A stretch of DNA of 64,000 nucleotides from [Actinomadura] parvosata subsp. kistnae (GCF_900323885.1 NZ_OOHJ01000036.1:62001-126000); one strand, 5' to 3'; shown: positions 8,265-16,422, counted from the stretch's first letter. Program-made: numbers and translations. Notes: a model not told the origin generated them from the letters alone.

Positions 8265-9172
8265 GCGCGGTCACGACCACCGCCAGGCCCGCCTCCCGGG
8301 CGGGCCGTGGCGGCTCACTCGGGTGGATGACCGTCCCGGCGCTGGTGTTCTTCCTCGGGTTCGCCGTCATCCCGCTGATCGGCGTGCTCGCGCTGAGCTT
8401 CGCGCAGTGGGACGGGCTCGGCGAGATCGGCGTCGCCGGGTTCGCCAACTGGGGCGCGATCCTGAGCGACCCCGGCCTGCCGCACGCGCTGTGGATCACC
8501 TTCCTCGTCATGGCCGTGTCGTGGGCGGTCCAGACACCGGCCAGTATCCTCATGGGGGCGTTCCTGGCCGGGCACCAGCGTTACCGGGCGGTCCTGTCGG
8601 TGGTGTTCTTCATCCCGCTGCTGCTCAGCTCCGCGGCGCTGGCGATCACGTACAAGGCGCTGCTCGACCCGAACTTCGGGCTCGGCGCGGGTCTCGGGAT
8701 CCCCCTCCTCGTCCAGGACTGGCTGGGTGACCCGGTGCTCGCCTTCGGCGTGGTGATCTTCGTGGTGTCCTGGCAGTACATCCCGTTCCACTCGCTCATC
8801 TACCAGGGCGGCGTCCGGCAGATCCCGCGCTCGATGTACGAGGCCGCGGAGCTGGACGGAGCGGGCCGGGTGCGCAGGTTCTTCAGCATCACGCTGCCGC
8901 AGCTCAAGTACACGATCATCACGTCGTCGACGCTGATGGTGGTCGGCTCGCTGACCCTGTTCGACCTGATCTTCGTGCTGACCGCGGGCGGCCCCGGCGA
9001 CGCGACCCGGGTGCTCGCGCTCGACATGTACAAGCGCGGTTTCCAGGCCAACCTCATGGGCCCGGCCAGCGTGATCGCGGTCATCCTCGTCCTCGTCGGT
9101 CTCGCCCTGTCGCTGCTGCTGCGCCGGCTCGGCGGGCGCGACTCCGGCCACAGCCAGCTCGAAGGGGCCTGA
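8261..9172 (+). CDS. Sugar ABC transporter permease (MalF-type)
   Basis: Membrane permease of 303 residues with six predicted helices and the binding-protein-dependent transport signature EAAELDGAGRVRRFFSITLP. The start is the GTG that overlaps the TGA of the binding-protein gene (GTGA, 8261-8264), a translational-coupling arrangement. The N-terminal 25 residues are basic and cytoplasmic. It pairs with the next gene to form the membrane channel of the importer. Confidence 0.93.
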   Translation: MSAVTTTARPASRAGRGGSLGWMTVPALVFFLGFAVIPLIGVLALSFAQWDGLGEIGVAGFANWGAILSDPGLPHALWITFLVMAVSWAVQTPASILMGAFLAGHQRYRAVLSVVFFIPLLLSSAALAITYKALLDPNFGLGAGLGIPLLVQDWLGDPVLAFGVVIFVVSWQYIPFHSLIYQGGVRQIPRSMYEAAELDGAGRVRRFFSITLPQLKYTIITSSTLMVVGSLTLFDLIFVLTAGGPGDATRVLALDMYKRGFQANLMGPASVIAVILVLVGLALSLLLRRLGGRDSGHSQLEGA

Positions 9173-9175
9173 CGC

Positions 9176-10078
9176 ATGACGACCGTCCCCACGAGGGCGC
9201 CGCAGAGCACCGCCGCCGCCAAGAGCGACCCCCGCCACCGCCGCAACGTCAGGCGCAGCAAGGAACGGCCGAACTACCTGGCCGGCCTGACCAGCGTCCT
9301 GTGGCTGGTGATCGTCGTGGTGCCGATCTACTGGATCGTCATCACGAGCTTCAAGTCGCAGTCGAACTACTACCAGGAGAACCCGTTCGCGCCGCCGGCC
9401 GAGCCGACGCTGGCGAACTACCGGCTGGTCATCGAGTCCGACTTCGTCCAGTACTTCATCAACAGCGTGATCGCCACGATCGGCGCCGTGGTGCCGGCCG
9501 TCGCGGTCAGCTTCATGGCGGCGTACGCGATCGTGCGCGGCCGCCGCAGCCGCCTGCTGCGCTGGACGAACTCGCTGTTCCTGATGGGCCTGGCCATCCC
9601 GCTGCAGGCGACGATCATCCCGATCTACCTGATCATCATCCAGCTCGGTCTGTACGACTCGCTGATGGCGCTGATCCTGCCGTCGATCGCGTTCGCCATC
9701 CCCCTGTCGGTGCTGGTCCTGTCGAACTTCATCAGGGACGTGCCGAAGGAGCTGTTCGACTCGATGCGGATCGACGGCGCGACCGAGCGCGGGATGCTGT
9801 GGCGGCTGGCGTTCCCGCTGACCCGGCCCGCCGTGGTCACGGTGACGATCTACAACTCGCTGCAGATCTGGAACGGGTTCTTGCTGCCGCTGGTGCTCAC
9901 GCAGAGCCCCGGCAAGCGCACGCTGCCGCTGGCGCTGTGGTCCTTCCAGGGCCAGTACAGCATCAACGTGCCCGCCGTGCTGGCCTCCGTCGTGCTGACC
10001 ACGCTGCCCATCCTCATCCTGTACGTGGTGGGCCGCCGCCAGCTCCTCAGCGGCCTCACCGTGGGCTTCGGCAAGTGA
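9176..10078 (+). CDS. Sugar ABC transporter permease (MalG-type)
   Basis: Second permease of the importer, 300 residues, starting three bases after the first. Six helices are predicted, with the EAA-type loop DSMRIDGATERGMLWRLAFP and the C-terminal region typical of MalG-type subunits. Its 3' end overlaps the convergent phosphotransferase gene by 23 bases, so transcripts of the two operons collide here. Confidence 0.93.
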   Translation: MTTVPTRAPQSTAAAKSDPRHRRNVRRSKERPNYLAGLTSVLWLVIVVVPIYWIVITSFKSQSNYYQENPFAPPAEPTLANYRLVIESDFVQYFINSVIATIGAVVPAVAVSFMAAYAIVRGRRSRLLRWTNSLFLMGLAIPLQATIIPIYLIIIQLGLYDSLMALILPSIAFAIPLSVLVLSNFIRDVPKELFDSMRIDGATERGMLWRLAFPLTRPAVVTVTIYNSLQIWNGFLLPLVLTQSPGKRTLPLALWSFQGQYSINVPAVLASVVLTTLPILILYVVGRRQLLSGLTVGFGK

Positions 10079-10844
10079 GCTCGAAAATGAGAGCGCTCTC
10101 GCTGCGGCGCAGGTGCTCCATGTTCATCTCGTAGAAGCGGTCGTCCCCGCGGGCGACGTGGCCGGCGAAGGCCGCGTCGCCCGCGGCGGCCCGTTCCCGC
10201 ATGAACCGCACCAGGTGCTCCAGCCGCTTGACCGCGGTCTCCACCAGCGCCGCCCGGTCGTCCGCGCCGAGCCCGTACGCGTCGGCGAACAACCGCAGCC
10301 GCCGCGCCTGCTCCCCCACCGGGATCCCGTCGCCGTCACCGGGATCGTGCAACGGCACGAACCGGTAGGCCGCGTACGCCACGTCCCACACGCGCGGCCC
10401 CGGGTGCGCCGTGTCGAAGTCGATGAACGCGACCGGCCCGCCCCGCCGGAACACGCAGTTGTACGGCGCCACGTCCCCGTGGCAGATCACCGCGGCCGGC
10501 TCCACCGGCGGGAAGTACCATTCGCCCGCGCGGGAGCAGCCCACGGTCGCGTCGTGGTAGCCGCGCAGCAGCCGGGCCACGCCCGCCAGCGCCTCGTCCG
10601 TGCGCACCCAGCCCGGCAGCGGGTAGCCGGCCGTCTCCCCCGGCACGAAGTCGAGGACCTCCCGCCCCCGCTCGTCGAGCCCGTGGCAGCGCGGCGCGCC
10701 GGCGAACCCCTGGGCCTCCAGGTGCCGCAGCAGCCGGTGCACGGCCGGGGTCCACGGGCCCGCCGGACGGCGTACGGTGGCGCCGGCCCGTACCACGTGG
10801 TTGACGCCCCCGCCCGCCAGCACCACTTCCTCGTTCTCCGGCAC
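10056..10844 (-). CDS. Aminoglycoside-phosphotransferase-like (APH/choline kinase fold) protein
   Basis: Small-molecule kinase-fold protein of 262 residues. It has the Brenner motif HGDVAPYN (His122-Gly-Asp124, Asn129) and the metal-binding IDFD (141-144), as in APH, homoserine kinase II and choline kinase families. The substrate cannot be told from sequence; neighbours give no clue, and calling it a resistance gene would be unjustified. Tail-to-tail overlap with the upstream permease gene means the last seven codons lie within that gene's 3' end. The codons of RSESA contain a perfect 12-base palindrome (10089-10100). Confidence 0.85.
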   Translation of the reverse strand: MPENEEVVLAGGGVNHVVRAGATVRRPAGPWTPAVHRLLRHLEAQGFAGAPRCHGLDERGREVLDFVPGETAGYPLPGWVRTDEALAGVARLLRGYHDATVGCSRAGEWYFPPVEPAAVICHGDVAPYNCVFRRGGPVAFIDFDTAHPGPRVWDVAYAAYRFVPLHDPGDGDGIPVGEQARRLRLFADAYGLGADDRAALVETAVKRLEHLVRFMRERAAAGDAAFAGHVARGDDRFYEMNMEHLRRSESALIFELTCRSPR

Positions 10845-10945
10845 CGCACCTCCTTGATCGCGCCGGGACAGTGTGCCACGCGACCTTCAGCCCACGCGCC
10901 CCCTTTTCTCACCGGACTCCCAGGCAGACCGGGTAGAACAGGCGG

Positions 10946-11671
10946 ATGGACGCTCCGCCGAGACTCCCTGTGGTGCTCGTCGTCGACGACGAGCCCAACA
11001 TCCGCGAGCTGCTGCTCGACGCCCTGGAGCTGAACGGGTTCGAGGTGCGCACGGCCGCCTCGGGCACGCAGGCGCTGGAGTCCGTCCGCCGCGAGCCCCC
11101 CGACATCATCCTGCTGGACGTGATGCTGCCGGACCTCGACGGGTTCGCCGTGGCGCAGCGGCTGCGGCCGGACGGCGGCGGGCCGCCGGTGCTGTTCCTG
11201 ACCGCCCGCGACACGGTGGCCGACCGGATCGCGGGGCTGTCGGCGGGGGGCGACGACTACGTGACGAAACCGTTCAGCCTGGAGGAGGTGGTGCTGCGCA
11301 TCCGCGCCATCCTGCGCCGCACCGGCCCGCGCGCGGACGCCGCCGACGACGACGGGCTGCTCCGCTACGCCGACCTGGAGCTGGACGAGGAGACGCACGT
11401 CGTGCGGCGCGGCGGGCGGCGCGTCCACCTGTCGCCCACCGAGTTCGCGCTGCTGCGCTACCTGATGATCAACGCGGAGCGGGTGGTGAGCAAGTCGCAG
11501 ATCCTCGACCGGGTGTGGAGCGCGGGGTTCGGGGCGGACAGCCGGATCGTGGAGTCGTACATCAGCTACCTGCGGCGCAAGATCGACGCCGAGGGGGCGC
11601 CGCTGATCCACACGCTGCGCGGCGTCGGCTACTCCCTGCGCGACCACACCCTTCTGGACCGCCGCCGATGA
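10946..11671 (+). CDS. OmpR/PhoB-family response regulator
   Basis: DNA-binding response regulator of 241 residues. The receiver domain has acidic residues Asp14-Asp15, phosphoacceptor Asp58 (ILLDVMLPD), Thr86 and Lys108 (VTKPF). A winged-helix output domain occupies about 135-235 (LSPTEFALLRYLM, YISYLRRKID). It is similar in layout to MprA/TrcR-type regulators. The stop overlaps the start of the histidine kinase gene (ATGA, 11668-11671), so the two are co-translated partners. The signal and regulon are unknown; the downstream frameshifted gene and envelope operon are candidates by proximity only. Confidence 0.95.
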   Translation: MDAPPRLPVVLVVDDEPNIRELLLDALELNGFEVRTAASGTQALESVRREPPDIILLDVMLPDLDGFAVAQRLRPDGGGPPVLFLTARDTVADRIAGLSAGGDDYVTKPFSLEEVVLRIRAILRRTGPRADAADDDGLLRYADLELDEETHVVRRGGRRVHLSPTEFALLRYLMINAERVVSKSQILDRVWSAGFGADSRIVESYISYLRRKIDAEGAPLIHTLRGVGYSLRDHTLLDRRR

Positions 11672-13269
11672 CCGCGCGGGGAGCCGGGCGGGACACCGGG
11701 CGGGGCGCGGCGCGGGGTGCCGGGCGGGCGTGGCCGTTGCGGCATCGGCTGCTGGCGGCGCTGCTCGGGCTTTCGGCGGCGGCGCTGGCCGTGTTCGCGG
11801 CGGCCGGGGTGCTGCTGCTCGACCGCTCTCTGCTGTCCCGCGTGGACACGCAGCTCACCGAGTTCGCCACGAACTTCCGCAAGGGGCCGCCGCCGGGCGC
11901 GCCGGTGCCGCCGCCCCGGGACGACGTGGAGCTGCCCACCCAGTTCCGCCTGGCTATCTACAGCCCGTCGGGCACCGTGGTCCGCCGCCTGCCCGGCTCC
12001 AGCTCCGGCTCCGGCGACGGTGGCGGTGACGGTGGCGGTGGCGGCCCGGTCGTGCCCGCGAGCGCGATCGCCGACCCGCCGCCCGCCCCGTTCACCGTGC
12101 CGGACGGGGCGGGCGCGGGCGAGTGGCGCACCATCGTGGTCCGCCTGCCGGACGGCGACCGGGCCGCCGTGTCGATCTCCCTGGAGTCGAACCGCAGCAC
12201 CGTACGGCAGCTCCTGCTCATCGAGGCGGCGGCGGGCGCGCTGGTGCTGGTCCTGCTCGGCGCGGTGGCGCTGGCCGTGGTGCGGTTGGGCCTGCGCCCG
12301 CTGACCAGGATGGAGCGGACGGCCGCCGCGATCGCGGCGGGCGAGCTGGACCGGCGCGTGTCCGACTGCGACCCGCGCACCGAGACCGGCCGGCTCGGCA
12401 ACGCGCTGAACGTCATGCTCGGCCGCCTCAGCGAGGCCCTGCGCCAGCGGGAACGCTCCGAGCGCCGGCTGCGCCGCTTCCTCGCCGACGCCTCGCACGA
12501 GCTACGCACGCCGCTGACGTCCATCAGGGGCTTCGCCGAGCTGTACCGGCACGGGCGCAGCGAGCCCGACCCCGCGGTGGCCAGGATCCTGCGCCGCATC
12601 GAGGGCGAGGCGGAGCGGATGGGCGTCCTGGTGGACGACCTGCTGCTGCTCGCCCGGCTGGACCAGGAGCGGGCACTCGACCTGACGGAGGTGGACCCGC
12701 ACGTCATCGCGGCCGACGTGGTGCACGGGGCGCGCGCCCGCGACCCGGAGCGGGCCGTCGAGCTGGTGCCGCCGCACCGGCCGGTGCGGATGCTCGCCGA
12801 CGAGCACCGCCTGCACCGCGTCCTGTCCAACCTGGTCGGCAACGCCCTCGCCCACACCCCTCCGGAGGCGTCGGTCCGGGTGGTCGTCCGCCACGCCTCG
12901 AACCCCTCGACCCCCTCCGACTCCTCGGCACCCTGGCCCCTGTCGGAGCCCGTGCCGCACGACAGCACGGCGGGTGGCGGGGCGGAGGCGGTCGCGGTCG
13001 CGGGGGGTGAGGTGATCGGGGAGAGCGTGGTGATCGAGGTGTGCGACGACGGGCCGGGGATCGAGCCCGAGCACCTGCCGCACGTCTTCGACCGCTTCTA
13101 CCGCACCGACGCGGCCCGCTCCCGCGCCGGCGGCGGCACCGGCCTCGGGCTGGCGATCGCGGCGGCGCTGGTGGAGGCGCACGACGGCCGCATCGAGGCA
13201 CGCAGCCGCCCCGGCCACGGCACGTGCTTCCGCGTGGTGCTCCCGCTGCGCGGCCCGCGCGGCGCCTGA
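11668..13269 (+). CDS. Membrane sensor histidine kinase
   Basis: HisKA-type sensor kinase of 533 residues. A first transmembrane helix (about 28-52), an extracytoplasmic loop of about 130 residues with a Ser/Gly-rich patch (SSGSGDGGGDGGGGG), a second helix (about 182-206), a HAMP domain, and the dimerization box ASHELRTPL with phosphoacceptor His277 follow in order. The ATPase domain has the N box (LSNLVGNALAHT), G1 (DDGPGIEPEH) and G2 (GTGLGLAIAAALV). Between the N and G1 boxes there is an unusual insert of about 45 residues of Pro/Ser/Ala/Gly/Val low complexity. It pairs with the overlapping response regulator gene. Confidence 0.95.
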   Translation: MTARGAGRDTGRGAARGAGRAWPLRHRLLAALLGLSAAALAVFAAAGVLLLDRSLLSRVDTQLTEFATNFRKGPPPGAPVPPPRDDVELPTQFRLAIYSPSGTVVRRLPGSSSGSGDGGGDGGGGGPVVPASAIADPPPAPFTVPDGAGAGEWRTIVVRLPDGDRAAVSISLESNRSTVRQLLLIEAAAGALVLVLLGAVALAVVRLGLRPLTRMERTAAAIAAGELDRRVSDCDPRTETGRLGNALNVMLGRLSEALRQRERSERRLRRFLADASHELRTPLTSIRGFAELYRHGRSEPDPAVARILRRIEGEAERMGVLVDDLLLLARLDQERALDLTEVDPHVIAADVVHGARARDPERAVELVPPHRPVRMLADEHRLHRVLSNLVGNALAHTPPEASVRVVVRHASNPSTPSDSSAPWPLSEPVPHDSTAGGGAEAVAVAGGEVIGESVVIEVCDDGPGIEPEHLPHVFDRFYRTDAARSRAGGGTGLGLAIAAALVEAHDGRIEARSRPGHGTCFRVVLPLRGPRGA

Positions 13270-13362
13270 CCCGTCCCCTCCCGTTAACCACCGATCCGGG
13301 CGGCGTTCACACATTATTCCCAGGTTGTTGCTGTCCCATATGGCTGACACGGAAGGAGAGCC

Positions 13363-13786
13363 ATGCTGCGTAGATTTCGCAGACGTACCGTCTCCGCAGG
13401 TCAGCCCGCACTCCCCGAGGAGGGCAGGGCGGGAACCGCGGCACCAGAGCCGACCAGCCCGCCCGGACCGGTCAGCCCGGTCAGCCCGGTCAGCCCTCGC
13501 GCGCCGGGCGGGACGGGGCGGGCGGGCCGGGAGGCATGCGGATGGGGCACGCGCTGAAGGACAAGTTCCTCAAGGACGCCGGCTTAAGAAGCTCTACGAG
13601 CAGCAGTACGCCGCCCTATACCGCAAGCTCCTGGCCGGCGGCACCGCCACGGGGCTGCTGGAGCGGGCGGTGGCGGCGTACGAGCTGAACGAGGGCGCCG
13701 ACACCGCCAAGGCCAGGCAGGAGGCGGCTACCCTGCGCGAGACCCTGGAGACCCGCGCGAAGGCGCTCAGCTCGCTCGCCTCGTGA
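13363..13786 (+). pseudogene. Frameshifted small gene of unknown function (basic/Pro-rich start, helical end)
   Basis: A good ribosome binding site (AAGGAG) precedes ATG 13363, which opens a basic then Pro-rich segment (MLRRFRRRTV, PVSPVSPVSP). It stops at 13557 in that frame. Overlapping it in a second frame is MRMGHALKDKFLKDAG (from 13536), which runs straight into a third frame, LKKLYEQQYAALYRKLL onward to the TGA at 13784. The junction near 13575 needs exactly one extra base to read through. If both changes are single-base losses, the product would be about 141 residues, with a charged helical C-terminal half (RQEAATLRETLETRA). Whether these are natural mutations or sequence errors is open. 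I recognise no family. Confidence 0.5.
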
Positions 13787-14740
13787 TCAGCGGCGCGCCC
13801 GGAACGCCACGGCGGTCGTGGAGGTGATCGCGGTCACCAGCACGACGGTGAGCAGGACGGTGTTCAGCGGGTTGCGGCGGCGGGCGGGTGGCTCGGCACG
13901 CTGGACGTGCCGCCGTACCGACGGGGTGCTGCTCGGGGTGGGCGCCGGGCTCGGTGACGGCTGCGCGCGGGGCGGCGCCACGGGCGCGGCGGCGGGCGGG
14001 GCGGCGGGCGGGGCGACTTCCCTGGGCACCGCCCGCGGCTCGCGGCGCGGGCACTCCCCCAGCACGACCCCGCCCGCGCACACGCCGTCGGGGTAGACCG
14101 TCACGTGCGGCACCGTCACCTCGGGCGTGGCCCGCCGCTTGGCGCGCGGCATCGAGATCGACACCTTGGGGTCGGGCGAGCGCCGCGTGGACACCCGGGG
14201 CACCTTCACGGTGGGCCCCACGGTGACCCGCTTGGGGGGCGCGGGCCGGCGTACGGACACGCGCGGCACGGGCCGCGGCGACGGCACGCGCCCCACCTTC
14301 GGCCCCGGCACCGCCCGCGGCACGGGCCGCGGCGAAGGCACCCGCCCAGCCGCCGGCACCGCTCTCGGTGACGGCACCCGCCCAGCCATCGGCACCGCCG
14401 CACCCTGCCCGGCCACCGGCACGGCCGCGGCTCGGGCGGCCACCACCGGCACTGCCGGCACCCGCGCGGCCGTCACCGGTGGCGCGGCCACCCGCCGGGC
14501 CGTCGCCCGCGATGCGGGGACGTGTGCGGCCATCGCCCGTGGTGCGGGCACCTGTGCGGCCATCGCCTGCGGCATCGGGCCGGCCATCGCGTGTGGGGCC
14601 GCGGCCTGCTCGGCCGAGGGGGCGAGCCACCGGTCGGGGTCGGCGGCGGCGAAGCCGGCGGCGGCGGTGAGGGCGAGGGTGACGGTGAGGGCGAGGGTGG
14701 CGGCGAGCAGGAGGGGCGCGCGTCGGACGCCCACGGTCAC
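13787..14740 (-). CDS. Pro/Ala/Arg-rich envelope protein with signal sequence and C-terminal membrane anchor
   Basis: Predicted protein of 317 residues. It has a long hydrophobic N-terminal signal sequence ending near AAAGFAAAD, a 230-residue region rich in Pro, Ala, Val and Arg with the repeated block GRVPSPRPVPR (three similar copies), and one short segment with a Cys pair (VCAGGVVLGEC). A C-terminal membrane helix (LNTVLLTVVLVTAITSTT) is followed by a basic RARR end. There is no LPXTG sorting motif. The layout suggests a wall-spanning stalk anchored in the membrane. The GTG start overlaps the stop of the DUF4239 gene (GTGA), so both belong to one operon. No specific function is recognised. 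Confidence 0.75.
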   Translation of the reverse strand: MTVGVRRAPLLLAATLALTVTLALTAAAGFAAADPDRWLAPSAEQAAAPHAMAGPMPQAMAAQVPAPRAMAAHVPASRATARRVAAPPVTAARVPAVPVVAARAAAVPVAGQGAAVPMAGRVPSPRAVPAAGRVPSPRPVPRAVPGPKVGRVPSPRPVPRVSVRRPAPPKRVTVGPTVKVPRVSTRRSPDPKVSISMPRAKRRATPEVTVPHVTVYPDGVCAGGVVLGECPRREPRAVPREVAPPAAPPAAAPVAPPRAQPSPSPAPTPSSTPSVRRHVQRAEPPARRRNPLNTVLLTVVLVTAITSTTAVAFRARR

Positions 14741-15504
14741 ATCCCCCCGCCGATCCGCGTGAACTCCTGCAGCGCCTCGCGGAACGCCTCGGGCCCCACG
14801 GCCAGCGGCCCGTCGAAGGCGCGGGAGATGTCCCACGTCAGGTAGGTGCCGAACCCGATCAGCGCCGCCGTGGCCACCAGCGGCAGCAGTGCCAGCCCCC
14901 GTGGCCGGGCCCCGGCGAGGAACGGGAAGACGATGACCAGCACCCCGGTGAGGATGGTGAGCAGCAGCAGACCGTCGGGTGGCGTGGCGGCGGCGTCGGC
15001 GGTGCGCTGGGCGCGGGCGGTGGAGATGGCGCTGATGTGCTCCAGGACGCTCGCCTTGGCGTCCTCCTCCTCGTTGTCGTGTGTCTGCAGGGCGTTGACC
15101 CGGGCGCGCAGGTCGTCCATGCGCTCGTCGCCGACGGGGTGCATGTGCCCGCCGGCCATGAGCGGCCACTCGTCCTTGGCCACGAACGCCACGTAGTCGC
15201 GCAGCGATCTGCGCACCTCGTCGGGCGCGGAGCCGGGCAGCCCGGACGCGGCCCAGTAGGCGTCGACGGAGGCCTGGCTCTCGGCGTGGGTGTTGAGCCT
15301 GGCGGCGTCGGCGGTGGTCCACGGGACGATGATCGCGATGGCGAACACCAGCAGGAACATGGCCGACAACATCGCGCCGGCGTGCGCGGCGGACGGCCCG
15401 CTGGGGTCGCGGTCCTCCCCGGCTCCCTTCACCCGCCGGAACACCAGCGCCATGAGCGCCACCGCGCCCATCGCCGCCAAGATCGAGAGTGTGTACGCCA
15501 CCAT
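14737..15504 (-). CDS. DUF4239-family membrane protein (bestrophin-like)
   Basis: Integral membrane protein of 255 residues matching the DUF4239 pattern. An N-terminal helix (about 1-22), a second helix with the VFAIAIIVPWTTADAARL segment (about 50-70), a soluble helical region (75-170) and two closely spaced C-terminal helices (about 178-195 and 203-222) are seen. It ends with a short amphipathic segment. Members are remotely like bestrophin channels, but their function is not established. GGGAG precedes the ATG by six bases. It is the first gene of an operon with the Pro-rich protein downstream. Confidence 0.8.
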   Translation of the reverse strand: MVAYTLSILAAMGAVALMALVFRRVKGAGEDRDPSGPSAAHAGAMLSAMFLLVFAIAIIVPWTTADAARLNTHAESQASVDAYWAASGLPGSAPDEVRRSLRDYVAFVAKDEWPLMAGGHMHPVGDERMDDLRARVNALQTHDNEEEDAKASVLEHISAISTARAQRTADAAATPPDGLLLLTILTGVLVIVFPFLAGARPRGLALLPLVATAALIGFGTYLTWDISRAFDGPLAVGPEAFREALQEFTRIGGGM

Positions 15505-16114
15505 GAAGATCTCCCGGATCTCTTTCGGATACGCAGTGTCACATTACTATCACACAGCGCAATGATGGCGTGAGGCCCTGAAAGGTAAAGTCCCGGGCAA
15601 GCGACACGGCCGGGCCCGGCGTCGCGCGGCCCCGTGATCCGCGCGACCCCGGCCCCGGCCGGCGAGCTCCGCACCTGGGCGATCGGGCCGGGCGATCGGG
15701 CCCGGACGATCGGGCCCGGGATCGAGCCCGGACGCTTCAGGAGCGGAGCCCGCGGCGGACCGCCGGGGAGCCGCCGCCGCGGGCGTGTGAGCGGGCGTCC
15801 GATCACCGCGTGGCACAGTCGCGGTGAGCACCGCTACAGGCGCGTCCTCCAGGAGAGCGAGGTGACGGGGGGTGAGGTGACCGGGACGGCCGCCGCATGG
15901 CTACGTGCGGGACCGCCCCGGTACGGCCGCCGGACCCGGCGCCGGCATGGCGAGGACCGGCGCGGCGGCGTGGCAGCTGCTCCACGGGGCCGACGGACAC
16001 CCCCCCTGCGCGGCGAAGACCCGGCCGTCCCTCCGCGAACGGCCTGGAGGTCTTCACCTGCGCCCCTCCCACGGGGGACGCCTCACATCCTGGGGCATTC
16101 CCGCTCGCAGCGCT
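15505..16114. other. 610-base stretch without a recognisable gene
   Basis: No reading frame here has a plausible start, codon pattern and protein-like composition together; longer open frames on both strands read as low-complexity Pro/Arg/Gly. The right edge of the stretch (15505-15560) is relatively AT-rich and must contain the promoter of the DUF4239 operon. The middle holds the degenerate GATCGGGCCCGG repeats described separately. It may be a decayed gene or a long untranslated region. Confidence 0.5.
15679..15734. repeat. Degenerate tandem repeat of a 13-14 base GATCGGGCCCGG unit
   Basis: Four consecutive units are visible: CGATCGGGCCGGG, CGATCGGGCCCGGA, CGATCGGGCCCGGG and ATCGAGCCCGGA. 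Each contains the self-complementary GGGCCC or a close form, so the array could fold or bind a dimeric protein in phase. It lies between the DUF4239 promoter and the small protein gene, outside any gene I can support. Confidence 0.55.
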
Positions 16115-16273
16115 TCAGGGTCCGTCCCAGGGATTACCCCTGGAGCGCGGCGATTCGAGCACGCTCAGCAGCTCCAGCCATCCGTGGAAGGGCTCGGACC
16201 GGTCGCAGCCCTCCCGCGTCACCAGCCCGTGGACCCCGTCCGTGCCGTACTCCAGATCGACGATGAACCGCAT
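16115..16273 (-). CDS. Small 52-residue protein of unknown function
   Basis: An ATG at 16273 is preceded by GGAGG at four bases distance and opens 52 codons ending in TGA at 16117-16115. The peptide begins MRFIVDLEYGTDGVHGLVTR and includes EPFHGWLELLSVLES, a normal soluble-protein composition with strong third-position GC in most of its length, unlike the surrounding low-complexity frames. It is too short for most automatic gene finders. It is divergent from the LAL regulator, and the spacer holds dyads of the GGGATnACCC type. One such dyad lies inside its last codons. No family is recognised. Confidence 0.6.
   Translation of the reverse strand: MRFIVDLEYGTDGVHGLVTREGCDRSEPFHGWLELLSVLESPRSRGNPWDGP
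16127..16143. promoter_or_regulatory. GGGATnACCC dyad 1 (inside small-gene 3' end)
   Basis: CCAGGG-ATTAC-CCCTGG is a perfect six-base inverted repeat with a five-base centre. The core GGGATTACCC recurs at 16327-16336 (GGGATAACCC) and 16411-16419 (GGGATACCC). Confidence 0.4.
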
Positions 16274-16325
16274 CAGGCCTCCCGGCTCACCGCGAGCCTA
16301 GGAATCCTGCCCCGGGACCGCACCT

Positions 16326-16337
16326 GGGGATAACCCC
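16326..16337. promoter_or_regulatory. GGGATnACCC dyad 2 (between divergent genes)
   Basis: GGGG-ATAA-CCCC, within CCTGGGGATAACCCCTGA. It lies about 50 bases upstream of the small protein gene and about 100 bases upstream of the LAL gene, in the right place for an operator shared by both. Confidence 0.45.
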
Positions 16338-16407
16338 TGATTTTCGGGCGGGCTCTGGACACATGGACAGGCATGTCTCCACCGGAGGTCTCGACACGGC
16401 CCGCGAA

Positions 16408-16422
16408 CCTGGGATACCCAGG
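16408..16422. promoter_or_regulatory. GGGATnACCC dyad 3 overlapping a possible LAL promoter -10 region
   Basis: CCTGGG-ATA-CCCAGG is a perfect six-base inverted repeat. A weak promoter can be read as TCGACA (16391-16396), a 16-base spacer and GATACC (16413-16418), which would place this dyad across the -10 element. It ends just before the GGAGGG ribosome binding site (16427-16432). Confidence 0.5.

Noticed and set aside
10056..10844. APH-fold gene as an aminoglycoside resistance determinant
   Set aside because: Only the general fold motifs are present; many such kinases have metabolic substrates.
10873..13269. A 798-codon frame covering both response regulator and kinase
   Set aside because: The first 265 codons are a shadow frame of the response regulator; the kinase starts at ATG 11668, overlapping the regulator stop.
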